Positions 46,986 through 57,154 of a stretch of DNA of 64,000 nt are shown here, piece after piece (positions within the stretch are counted from its first letter, which is position 1; every line of letters starts with the position of its first letter). The position numbers were made by a program, and so were the translations under genes. The stretch is from Eudorina sp. 2006-703-Eu-15 (lineage: Eukaryota; Chlorophyta; Chlorophyceae; Chlamydomonadales; Volvocaceae): NCBI GenBank assembly GCA_003117195.1, contig BDSI01000172.1, positions 62,001 through 126,000 on the forward strand. Reading direction: 5' to 3'. Below the pieces are notes generated by a model, which did no database searches, was not told the origin of the DNA, and worked only from the letters and a program-made list of their open reading frames with translations.

Positions 46986-47260
46986 GGCTCTGATGAGATG
47001 ATGAGAAGAATACGTAATCCTTCATGACCCCCGATCTCGTAATGTACTTTAGCCGTGCTCGATCCAATTTAGAACAAAATTGTAGCCCACCGAGTCCCAG
47101 TGCACAGCATCCGACAGAGGCGGGCATCAAGAAGCTGTTCGGTTCCGTCACTTCTCGCAAAAAGCCTCACGTGACTCCTCCCCTCAACTCAGTCAAGTCA
47201 CGCGGCATGGGCCCTGCCGGCTTTGGCAGCAAGTCAGTTCCGCTGGCAGCTTGGCTGATA

Positions 47261-47310
47261 TGGTGCTTGTGGGAGTTGAACCCACAGATCCTGGCCATCC
47301 AGCAGCACCA
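47261..47310 (-). other. tRNA-like 50-nt segment
   Basis: The minus strand has TGGTGCT at its 5' end and AGCACCA at its 3' end, a perfect 7-bp pairing. Between them are CTGG...CCAG and a T-arm-like GTGGGTTCAACTCCCAC. D- and anticodon arms are missing, so it is not a functional canonical tRNA. It may be a remnant of a tRNA-derived SINE. Confidence 0.3.
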
Positions 47311-47392
47311 GCAAGTGGACTCCTTAACTGCATCTCGCGCATATATCCGATGCAACCGCTGCGAGCCGGACGACTAGGCCAGCTAGCCCGCC

Positions 47393-48260
47393 GTGATTCA
47401 TAGCCGCCGAAATCTAAATCCTCAAGGCACCCACAAACCCCGTCCCATGGCCATCCGTCAATCGCCCCAGCGTGAAGCCTACTGCGCAAAACTCCCATCA
47501 AAAAGCTGAACAAGGCGGTAAACAGGGTGACGCCAGCAAGCGTTGCCCAGCTGCCATTCCGTCATCAAATCCCTATCGTGCCGCGTAGCATGTTGCACGT
47601 TCCCGATCAAATGCAGTGTGCCTGGTATCCACAAGCCCGCCCCGCGCCCAGTCGTTTACCTGCTGTCAAAATGGCCGCTGCTACCTGTGCCGTTGCCGCC
47701 GCTGCCCCCTCCACCGCCAATATGTCAAGTTCAGAACGCTGCGCCGCTGTGCCCTGTGAACGGCAAAAAAGGGAAGGCAGTCGTTAAGGGCAGCACGTTG
47801 CGTCCCTAGTGAAATCGTACCAAGCCAACCAGCACGCCGCCCACAAATCAATCCCAGCCACATGGCAATCCCCTTGAATGCAAATCAAGAAGCCCCTCGT
47901 GATTCATCACCGCCGATTATGAACCCGCAAGGCATCCACAGGCCCCGCCCCGCGCCAATTCATCGATTGCCCCAGCGTGAAGCCTAGTGCACGGCATCCA
48001 CGTCAAAGGCTGAACAAGGCGGTAAACAGGGTGATGCCAACAAGTGTTGCCCAGCTGACATTCCGTTATCCAGACCCTAATGTGCCGCGTAGCATGTTGC
48101 ATGTCCCCTATCAAAAACAGTGTACGTGGTACCCGCAAGCCGCCCCTCCCCCAGTCGTTTACCTGCTGTGAAAATGGCCGCTGCTACCTATGCCGTTGTC
48201 GCCGCTGCACCTTCCACCGCCAGTGTGCCAAGTTCAGAACGCTGCGCCGCTGTGCCCTGT
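47393..48260. repeat. Diverged tandem duplication, ~375-bp unit
   Basis: The segment around 47,393-47,768 recurs at 47,889-48,260. Shared strings include GCTGAACAAGGCGGTAAACA (47506 and 48009), GTGCCGCGTAGCATGTTGCA and CAGAACGCTGCGCCGCTGTG. Small indels and substitutions are spread evenly, so the duplication is not recent. Confidence 0.85.
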
Positions 48261-48476
48261 AAGCACTTGTTCATGAGCAGGTTAAGGGAGCGCCTAACGG
48301 CATTCTCGTACAACCCAAGCGTCCGAACTAAGCGCTGGCGTTCCGAGCGCTTTCCGACGCGAGGGCGAGGAGGCTGATGAGAAGCGCTTCCGAAGCTTGC
48401 CGAGCTCAGCGACGCGGTCTGAGAACTTCTTCGCCTACAACGTGGATGATCGACAGCTCCTCGGGAGAAATGTTAA

Positions 48477-48728
48477 CTATTGTCGCGCCTTCTTCTGCAA
48501 ACCCAAACAACGATTAAATCTGTATGCGGATGTTGCTTCCGCATAAATAGAACGCGTTATCTCAACATAACCGTCTAATACCTGCAGGCGTTCCAGTTCC
48601 TTCTTTTTCAAGACACCCACATTATATGCTCCAGTTTGGTTTGCTTCTCCGCTGGCCGGTTCGACGTTCGTTGGAGGGGCCAGCGCTGGATGCATTCTCA
48701 AGGGAAGCAAGCACGCTAGATCCCGCAA
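48477..48728 (-). CDS. Hypothetical open frame (83 aa)
   Basis: Protein-like composition with a charged helical part (V-L-K-K-K-E-L-E-R-L-Q-V-L-D-G-Y) and a stop at the end. It lies inside the 7.7-kb element, near its right end. No family recognised; it may be an exon of an element-encoded gene or spurious. Confidence 0.25.
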   Translation of the reverse strand: MRDLACLLPLRMHPALAPPTNVEPASGEANQTGAYNVGVLKKKELERLQVLDGYVEITRSIYAEATSAYRFNRCLGLQKKARQ

Positions 48729-49039
48729 CTACCACTACAACAATCGCAAATTAGAAACCAGCCATAAAGGATCAGAACTACGATTTCAATACTTGCCCGA
48801 TTATGGGCATGGATGGTTCCCTCCTTATCCCTTAAAGGTGTCCCTACTCTGAAGGATATGTAAGGTCAGCGATCAATCACCAAGGGTGTAGCTACTTTTG
48901 ACATTATGATACATCCTCAAGCCGTTGTTCCGTACTTCAGGATCCAAAGACTACCGGCTAAGATGAAATTTAATGTGGCTTGCAACACTATGTTCTCACT
49001 TACATATCCTTATCATCATATTTCCGTGTATGGACGCGT

Positions 49040-49505
49040 CCCCCTGTGTCCCAGTTCAGGGGGTCAGGGCGCGCGCGCCTCGGCCGAGGCGCGCCCTGAC
49101 CCCTGATTCCGGGCGGGCCGGCACCGACCCCTGCAGGTCCCAGGCTCAGCCAACAGATGATGAATTACCGTTACCAGGACAGCCTGTAATATAGGACAAG
49201 ACGTGCCCCCCTGCGTCCCAGTTTTGGGGGTCAGGGCGCGCCTTGGCTGAGGCGCGCCCTGAGCCCTGATTTGGGGCGGGCCGACCGGACGCCTGCAGGT
49301 CGCAGGGTCAGCCACCAAATAATCAAAATAAACAAAAACCGCTACTAGGACAGTCTGTAGTTACAGACCAGACGCGTCCGCCTGCATCCCGGTTTCGGGG
49401 GTCAGGGCGCGCCCTGGCCGAGGCGCGCCCTGACCCCCAAAAAGACGTATTTTCTCAGGGCGCGCCCTGAGCCCTGATCTGTGGCCGCTACCTAACTCAC
49501 ATATG
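49040..49505. repeat. Right terminal hairpin-repeat array
   Basis: Inverted counterpart of 41777-42250. It shows the same GGCGCGCC hairpins, CTGCAGGTC blocks and closing GTGGCCGCTACC. The innermost unit has an expanded GCGCGCGCGCC. Confidence 0.9.
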
Positions 49506-52255
49506 AATCTCTGAGAGTGGAATTGGACTAGCAATTTCGTGCCTCCCACGTGCGGCAAGCAGCAACAGGTCAACTGCAAGGGAACGAAATGTGGATTTGG
49601 AGCCCACTACAACTGGTCAACATAAGTAGTATTAGTATAGTATTAGATGCATCGCGTCTAGATGCAACACGGGATGTCAGTTGGGTGGATGCCAAGTCAA
49701 CCTGGACGCCGGCTGGTGTGGCTGCCCGTCGTCCGTGTAGGGTTTCAAGGCACGGATCATTGCACTGAAATGTGTGCGAGTTTCTCAGGCAGATAGGAGT
49801 GTGTGACATGAAGGGGGCAGAGTGGCACCTAAGCGCTGCCCGTTGCGTGTGTTTTGTGGGATTTTGCAGTGGTGGGTGGAGAGGGGACGCACGTACCCTG
49901 CAGCGGGGTAAGTGGGGCTAGCTGCTTCTCTGAACTGAAATAAAGCGGGGGTGTTTCTTGTGGTGTACATGTGCGCAGGAAGTAGCTCGCCGCAGGCAAA
50001 AGCGAGAATGCAAATTGCTTGAAATGACAAGCTCGCGAAGCCATGCATTTGATTCAGCAGGAGAACGTGTATGCGTGTGTGTATGTATGTCTTGTGAGGA
50101 AAACTGGCCGAGGAAAACCAGTTATCAGTATATCCTGACCATAACAACCTGCTGATGGAATTGCATCAAAACAATGTATCCGTGCATTCCTGAAATTTAG
50201 GTCCATGTCTGTGCAGCTCGAAAAGCTGGGACCCAGACGTAGGAATGACGCGGTTGTGTTGAGGTGTGGAGGGAATACGGTGGGCTGCAGAAGGGCATAT
50301 CGACACTACGTACGTCGCGCACATCGTGACCATGTCGTACCGCTTACATTGAGCAGGCAGGCGAAGTAGACTGGATGGTTGGCACCGGGGTCAAACTGTT
50401 TCCCTGGGCGGCCAGACCCAACACCCATGGCTGTTAGGTGCTGCTTCTGCGACGGCGTCGGCGCCGTTTCGGAGCACGCTTCGAGAGCGGAGGTGCGCCC
50501 AGGAGGGACACCTAAGGCCGGCCAGCCGGGTGCCTCATGTCGCCGCTCAGGCCGCAGGTTGTAGGAAGTCCCAGGTGTTGGGAGTTAGCACCGGTAGCAA
50601 CCCTCGTAATCGTAGTGTTGGTGTGGCGATATTCCATCACGCCAATCCCTGAACGGGGTCAGGACGCACTGCACCTACCTACCACTCATGCATTCAGCAC
50701 GTTAAGTTTTGTCAGCAGGCCGCCTGCCGGTGCTCCCGCAGATGGATGCAGCAGTTACGTTTGTTGGTGCAGGATTCTGGATGCCTGCTTATTGTGCAAC
50801 ACTGTGCCTGTAGTAACCGTTACAAGGTGGACCTGTATCCCGACCGGGTGTTCCAACGGGCCCAGTACGGTTAGTGTTGGGGTGATGGCGGGAGGCAACC
50901 AGGAATTCAGGTTGCGATGGGATCGGGGTACGTTTTGCCGGCGACGGCCACAGACTAGTCCACCAGCGTGCCAACCTGCATGTTTACCGTGTGTTTAGGA
51001 CCAGCTCTTGAGGGGCGACACTCGATGCCGCCTTGCCGCGGGTTTCAGCGACTGGAGTTGCCCCGGTGGCGGGTCATCCGGGTGGGGGGCCCATCCAGAC
51101 GACCGGTGCTTGGGTTGCCGTACACACTGATGACGCGCGGTAGGTTATGGTGCATGTTCCCAGTGGTCTACCTCTTGAAGCGCTTGAATGCACAATCTGT
51201 GTTACAGCCTGCATGTTGTCCGCACGCCGTTACTCTGCCCATCCCCGCGAGAGCGCCCCTGCGCTCAGTAACGTATCTCACTGCTGCGGCAGTCGTGCTC
51301 GGGGTCCGCCCTGGTCCGCACGTCGTCTCGTACGACTCGCGCACGTCTGCGCACATGTCACGGCGCGGCCAGAACACAGATAAGTGCTTGCTGCTTCCGT
51401 CATTGCACACTCATCGGTCATGCTGCGTTGACAACCGTGGGCCAAGGCACCTACAGATGCCCCACGTAGGCCCTGCTGCAACGCACCCCGTCACTAATTG
51501 ATATGGTGTGTTCCTCTTGCTCCAGTACATGCGTGCCCTAGATTGTGAGCACGCGGCTGCAGCTGCTGTCTGCAGCGATCATAAGATCGGAATCATCAGG
51601 GAAGCGGCCCTCGCGGCAACGACACGCACTAGTAGTCCCGGCCTTGCGGACCCACTTTCCCCGCTGTCATGCCCTCCCCTGGTAACGCTCGTGGACTGCG
51701 TGCACCGGTGTGCGTGTATCAGGTGCGCACGGTCACGTAGAGCTGCATGGACGCACACGGGGCTTTTGCTGCAAGGTCTCCAAGGGGCCTCATACCTCGA
51801 CTACCTTGGCATGTCCTTGGTTCAACCGGTTCTCAGCTGGTAATGATGAACTTCGGAGTCTGTCCACTAACATCCCTGCATCCCTGTATACAAGTCGTAA
51901 AGTTTTCCATCAAGACAAGTCGTTAACCCTGCGAACTATGAACAATTGTGAGGTTTTCGTCGCTGCGATTGCGTTGGTGTGGGATATTCGGTGGACGTCT
52001 GCGAAATTCATCATATTATCACCAACAATTTCATGCGTCATGCATCAAGGACAATCCGCATGCAAAATTGGTGCGATTTGCATGCTATGACAACATGCTG
52101 CGTGAACGTCATAAACTCATAAAACCGCCCCGTCTTCCAGAAACTTAAAGGTGGTTTCGGGGCGATTGGCGCTGAGCCGCACAAACTAAGGCCAAGCCTT
52201 CGCTGCATCATCATATTAACTACTTTGTCACCGTGACACTGTCAATTCATATAAA
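49506..52255. other. Region without a confident gene
   Basis: Several open frames up to 177 codons (for example 50968-51501, plus) lack motifs or splice support. It includes a second copy of the dispersed repeat at 50,812-50,866. The promoter of the ELIP gene should lie in the last few hundred bases. Confidence 0.4.
50812..50866. repeat. Dispersed short repeat, copy B
   Basis: GTAACCGTTACAAGGTGGAC, CCCGACCGGGTGTTC and CAACGGGCCCAG occur in the same order as at 12,204-12,268, without the short CTGCTGTTC insert found there. Confidence 0.6.
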
Positions 52256-53917
52256 ATGCTGGTCAACAAGCCATTTATGCAGAGGGCATTCACCTCGTCT
52301 CGGCCGCGAGTCGGATGCCGCGCTACGGCGACAGCCACTACGGCTGCCCCCGCCAAGGTGGCTGATCTGAAGCTCTGGAAGCCAATCAACTTGACCAAGA
52401 ATAATCTTGTCGGAGCGCAGGTTCGTGGCAGACAACCGGAGGCCAATGCGCCGTGTTTTGACGCAGAGATAGGTGTCAAGGTTGTCTGTTCTATGCTATA
52501 CTCGTTTGATAATCGCTTTATGTCTTTAGGCTGCTTCAAATCGATGCCGTAGTAGGTCTGAATTGCGCATCTTCAAGTATCCGCACCGCACAAGTGCACA
52601 TCAGACAGTCTTTGTAGCAAATGTTAGTGATCATGAAAATTGTATGGGATGACTGCGCTGGACATCGTTTCGACTACTTGTAATCATCTGCGTTGCACGC
52701 CTTGCTTTTGCTGTATTTGACAGGGCGGCGAGACCACTCGCAACATCGACGGTGTAGTCTACAGCGTCACATACGATGCTGCTAAAGATGAGATCATTGT
52801 GGTCGACCGCAAACAGGGCGTGCGCTTCCCGGCTGGTAGGTTCCTTGTTCCCGATCCCGCCAGGGGCCCGAAATGCGCGTTACCAACTTGACCCTTCTTG
52901 ACTTGGAGCTAGCAGCGTGCCGCAATGCTGTAGGGAATCATTTGCACGAGCCCACGCAGCGAGGTGGCGTTGTGCGGGAGGAATGCATCCCAGCCATGAT
53001 GGTCGGCGGGCGATTACACTGCGTGTATCATAACCCACACCGGTACCCTGAGCGTTAACATGCCGCCACAAACCCTCACAACCATATGTCCATTGCCGTG
53101 ATTGCGATTCCGCAGCTACCGATGACCAGAACCGCATCCGTATCGACACGTCGAGCCCCGTGCCACACGCCGTGACGGGTTTCAGCTTGGACGCTTACCA
53201 GCCTGTGCTCCGCGGCAACGCTCCTGGCGCCGAGACGATTAACGGCCGCGTTGCCATGGTACGTGTGACTCGATGAGTTCCTCATTCGGTGACATGGTTT
53301 AACACCCTGCAGCCACGATGTACTCCATCGTGTATAGCTGGCCTCCTTCCCGGTATATTCCCGAGAAACTTGCCGTTGTACTTGCAGTAGATGGCCACGG
53401 AATTGGCACCGTCAACAGGGTGTATTTCGGGTGGTTTTGCGGGCATGGGGGAAATGGCAATTCACGAGGCAGCTGAACTCGATCTTGTGAGCAGCACCCC
53501 CTCTCTTGAATGTATCACGTTACAGAGGACCCCTTTGTTGCCAAGTTAATATTAGTGGAATGCTGTCTGGAATGCTGTCGTTAACGTTCTTGCCTGTAGG
53601 TCGGCTTCCTGGGGATCGCAGTCACGGAGGTCCTCACCAACCAGTCGGCGTTGCAGCAGCTCAGCTCACCAATCGGCGCTGCCGCAGCGGCGACCGTGGG
53701 TGTTCTGACCCTGGCGGCCTCCATCGCCCCCGCCGTCGCTGGCCGGGTGCCGGCCGCAAAGGTGATTGCAAGCGAGCTGGACACCTTCCCTGACGGACCA
53801 CTGCCGTACACGTGGAACGCACTTGCGGAGAAGTTGAACGGCCGCGTTGCAATGGTGGGCGTGCTGGGACTGATCCTTGCGGAACAGTTTGCTCGCGGCG
53901 GTGCGGCACTCCTCTGA
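52256..53917 (+). CDS. ELIP-type chlorophyll a/b-binding-like protein, chloroplast (4 exons, ~245 aa)
   Basis: Exons 52256-52420, 52724-52835, 53116-53258 and 53600-53917; junctions GCGCAG|GTTCGT, GACAG|GGC, GCTG|GTAGG, GCAG|CT, CATG|GTACGT and TGTAG|GTC, phases consistent. The first ~25-30 residues are rich in R, S, T and A and look like a transit peptide. Residues ~134-160 carry ETINGRVAMVGFLGIA (helix I), ~167-189 form a hydrophobic second helix, and ~217-240 carry EKLNGRVAMVGVLGLILAEQ (helix III). The paired E-x-x-N-G-R-x-A-M-x-G motifs bind chlorophyll in the LHC/ELIP family. Three helices and length fit early light-induced proteins, which protect thylakoids under light stress. Expression is expected to follow high light, but no element was recognised. 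A TGTAA signal lies at 54485. Confidence 0.95.
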
Positions 53918-54484
53918 TCAGATCAGTTGGCAGCTTCGTGTGACGTGCGACTGAGTTGATCCGAGGGCAAAATTTGATGCAGGCTCGGTAGCGTCCATGC
54001 GAGCCACTAACGACTTCCTCTAACGACTTCCTCTCGACGCATCCGGAAGTTGGGCTTTGTTGCACCTTCTGATGGTGCCCTTATTTTTTGTTTGATACCA
54101 ATCACTATTTCGGGCCCTGTGCAGTATGCCAGTTGCCCTTGTCAGTTGTTCATGCGGGACGTAAGAGTGTTTGAGTGCCGCCAGTGCCGTACACTGAATG
54201 CGAGCGAGTGTGCGCGAAATGCCTTACGTTCGTGTTCGTGATATGTGTGCGATAGTCGTGTGTTGAGTGAATGATTTCTCTATGCAGTGATGCATCAGGA
54301 CTGTACAGCGAACCAGCGCGGCTGAGCGAGATGCGATGTGGTACTTCGTGACGTTTTATTGTCTGAGAAGTGTGACTGAGAGAACCATATCTACTCGAGA
54401 GAACAGTTGGCTAGACATTGCAATGCTCGCTAGCGACAGGGACAGAGCCGACAGGCTGATAGGTTCAAATTTAAACCATGTGAT

Positions 54485-54489
54485 TGTAA
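54485..54489 (+). terminator. Putative poly(A) signal TGTAA of the ELIP gene
   Basis: TGTAA is the usual poly(A) signal in volvocine algae. This one lies ~570 nt past the ELIP stop on the same strand, in an AT-rich stretch. Confidence 0.45.
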
Positions 54490-54630
54490 TACAGAGCGCA
54501 TCGTGTGCCATCGTTTAATGGCCGATACCGCTGGCCCTATCCACTTAGTCAAGTGAAATAAAATTTTACGGACAAATCACTGGAACCAAAACCCTTGAGA
54601 ACAGACTCGACATCGTATACCTCATGGTTT

Positions 54631-54635
54631 TTACA
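54631..54635 (-). terminator. Putative poly(A) signal TGTAA of the MBF1 gene
   Basis: The plus strand reads TTACA, so TGTAA on the minus strand, ~400 nt past the MBF1 stop. It leaves ~140 bp between the convergent ELIP and MBF1 signals. Confidence 0.45.
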
Positions 54636-55038
54636 GGTACTCATCAACCAATTCGCTACTAGTGTAACACCCTGATTCATAAACTTGCTCCGCCAGACCT
54701 GACATCAGTCCGAACCACACTCTGAACAGATCTCCAAAATGTGTGCCTACACGTGCATATCGGACATCGAAGCTTTTATCGAGTCTACGAATGAACAATA
54801 TGGGCGGCGGCCTACAGCCAACCTGCACACGTTTCAGCTTCTGTCGTCGTCCTGTATTCAGAGTGCCGTCAACCACTTACCAAACGCCGCCCAAGAGAAA
54901 CATCCCTACGACAACGGTGACTGTCAGGCCAGAGCGCCAATGTTCCGAAATTGGACTATCTATCTGCTGCCTGTAGTATGCGGCATGTCAGATGCCGCAT
55001 GTCAGACGTTGACGCAGCCACGTGACGCATGAAGCCGC

Positions 55039-55837
55039 TCACTTCTTAAGCGTAACACCCAGAACTCGAGACAATTTTGACAACACTTGCGGGTTAGGGA
55101 TAGCCTTGCCCGACTCGTACTCCTGGATGACCTGGGGCTTCTCGTTGATGGCCTGCGGATCGGCGTGGGTTGACGATTAGGTACCTTGCCCGGCCCCGTG
55201 CATTCGGTCCCAAACCCACCCGACCCAATTTGGCAGCAGACTGCATGACGCAGCAATGAGCACTTCAAACCCCTTCGGGGAGTAGCAATTCCATGCTGGA
55301 CCCTGTCGTACCTGCGCTAGCTGCACCTGCGTCATCTTTTTCGCGGTTCGTGCCTGAACGATTTGCGTCTTCAACGTCGACGAGACGCGTTCGTCTGCAA
55401 ATGCACAGTAGCGTCCCGACCGTTCAACTGCAAGGAAGAGAACGCTTGCGCAAAAGCACAACCCGTCACAATCGGACTTACGGTGGAAATCTTCCGTCTC
55501 TGCCTCAAGCTTTGCTGCTGGCTTTCCGCTAACAGTCTGTTGCGCCGGTTTGTTCTTGCCAGCGTTGACTGCAGTTCAGACAAGAGCGCGCTCGCCGTCA
55601 GAATTAGCCTAGAGATCTGTGCCTGCCTAGGGAAAACCTAACCTACATTTTTGTAGTGTATCAACGGCCGCTCCTTGTCGGCGAGCCTGCAAAGTTATAC
55701 AAGTTAGCTTGGTAATGGAAGCAGCAGAACGAAGCTCGACGCACCGCATTCACGGCCGCCTCATCCTTCAATGCCGCCCCAGATGGCTGCCTCTTCTTAA
55801 TCACCACCTGATCCCAATCCTGTCCATTCATGTTCAT
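55039..55837 (-). CDS. MBF1: Multiprotein-bridging factor 1 (5 exons, ~138 aa)
   Basis: Exons 55837-55745, 55686-55647, 55568-55482, 55394-55312 and 55152-55039, all in phase. The N-terminal part begins [15 protein letters not shown], typical of MBF1, followed by A-V-N-A-A-R-R, a K-F-N-A-G-K-N-K segment and E-D-F-H-H-E-R-V-S. The C-terminal Cro/C1-type helix-turn-helix has [20 protein letters not shown], then [10 protein letters not shown] and a terminal LGVTLKK. MBF1 is a conserved transcriptional coactivator that links TBP with sequence-specific activators and is often stress-related. The length fits the family. The gene is convergent with the ELIP gene. The start at 55837 fits; a second ATG two codons later is the alternative. 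Confidence 0.97.
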
Positions 55838-57154
55838 TTTTTATGAGAGGTTCGCAAAAAGGACAGCAGAGTAAGATATCTATCGGCCGCGCTTGAAATC
55901 GGCGACGTCAGGTAAGGCACTTGCCGAGCTTTGCTTACGGGCAAGAGAATAAAATACAACTAGTGCAGCTAACGTGACTTGAGCGCTCCTCAGCTCCGCA
56001 GTCGTACACCGCGCGATGGCTTCCAGAAAGTTTCGACGTGGCCAATTTGTAGTATGCAGTTATTATGTCATATGGTATTATCTAATCGGTGGCATTCCCC
56101 TTTATCGATGCGGCTGTGAGAAATCGAGCTGCTTGGCGTGGTCATGAATTGTCACGACCCCATAAGGGCCTTGAAAGCATGGAACTGTAATTAAACCGGT
56201 ACTTGCTATCCTTTCTGGCGGGTTCACATGAATGGCCGTTCTCCCTGTTCGCTGCGTCTCACATGCACCGAGGACGTTGCACAGCGTTGTGGTAAAGGGA
56301 TCACTGGTTGTGTCCTTGAGTCTGCAGTCCACCGTGTATTGAGTTCAACTCGCGCGCAGGGTACCGAAGTCTGATCCACTCGCCAAGCGCACGGCCGTAT
56401 TGCCGCACAGCATAGACAGTCCCCCGTCCCGCAGCCGCAAGTGCATACCGCTCCGCTGTGCACAAGCCGCCCGGACACACGCGTCCCATCTCAGCGCCCC
56501 TCCACACATACATGCGCCTCAGCTCCCCTCCCCATGAATTTCATCCCATCCAGCACCGCACACATGCGGGACCGAATCGGCTCATTTCGTCGAAATGAAA
56601 TGCCCAAGCTAAGGCGCACAGACTGACACACACAGTCTCACCTGATTTGCTACGACCACAGCAAGGGGCAGCAACCCCTTGGACCACGGCGCTCCCCATC
56701 CGACCCGTGGGGGGGCTCCGATGGGCAGGCAAGGAAGCGGCGCAATCCTGCCGCTCAATCGAAACATGCAAACTCACATTTGGCATTGAAATGAAAGCAC
56801 CAGTCTGCAGCTTTAAGTTGGTGCGCATTAGATGGGACCTCCGATCCAGTTCTAGTGCGTTGGTTCTGCACCCACCAGGTAGCATGATCATGCGCGGCTT
56901 GCGCGCAACGAGCCCCGCGTTTGTGCCCTAGGCCCCATTCGCATCCCGACTCGTTTAAGCTTGTTGGTAAAAAATGCTGAGGACATGTCGCGGTCATCAT
57001 ACCGCAGCCACACGAAAATCCTGCGCGGCCCACATCAAGTGCGACGACATGAGTGTGGACTCGGCGCCGTGCCTTCCAGCCGCCTCTAGCGCAATTTCCG
57101 TGTGTCACCTTCACAGCCCCCCCCCCCGTCCGCCTCCCGCCCTCATCATTCGGC
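55838..57154. other. Intergenic region between MBF1 and the ENT gene
   Basis: The first few hundred bases upstream of 55837 should hold the MBF1 promoter. The part below 57155 should hold the ENT 3' UTR. Several overlapping frames occur at 56,100-56,900 without domain or splice support. Confidence 0.4.

Larger units (their letters stand above)
41777..49505. mobile_element. ~7.7-kb element bounded by inverted GGCGCGCC-repeat arrays
   Basis: The left border CATATGCAGTAAGGCAGCGGCCACAG (here described by parts CATATG at 41777 and GCGGCCACAG) mirrors the right border CTGTGGCCGC...CATATG at 49500-49505. Each end then carries about three tandem ~165-bp units built around TCAGGGCGCGCC hairpins, in opposite orientation. 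No transposase domain is recognised inside. It may be a foldback-type transposon or a segment captured between two inverted repeat arrays. I did not find a clear target-site duplication. Confidence 0.6.

Noticed and set aside
45397..47160. 587-codon open frame
   Set aside because: It is explained by a 183-bp satellite with a period divisible by three; it ends where one monomer lacks 4 bp. Kept only as a repeat.
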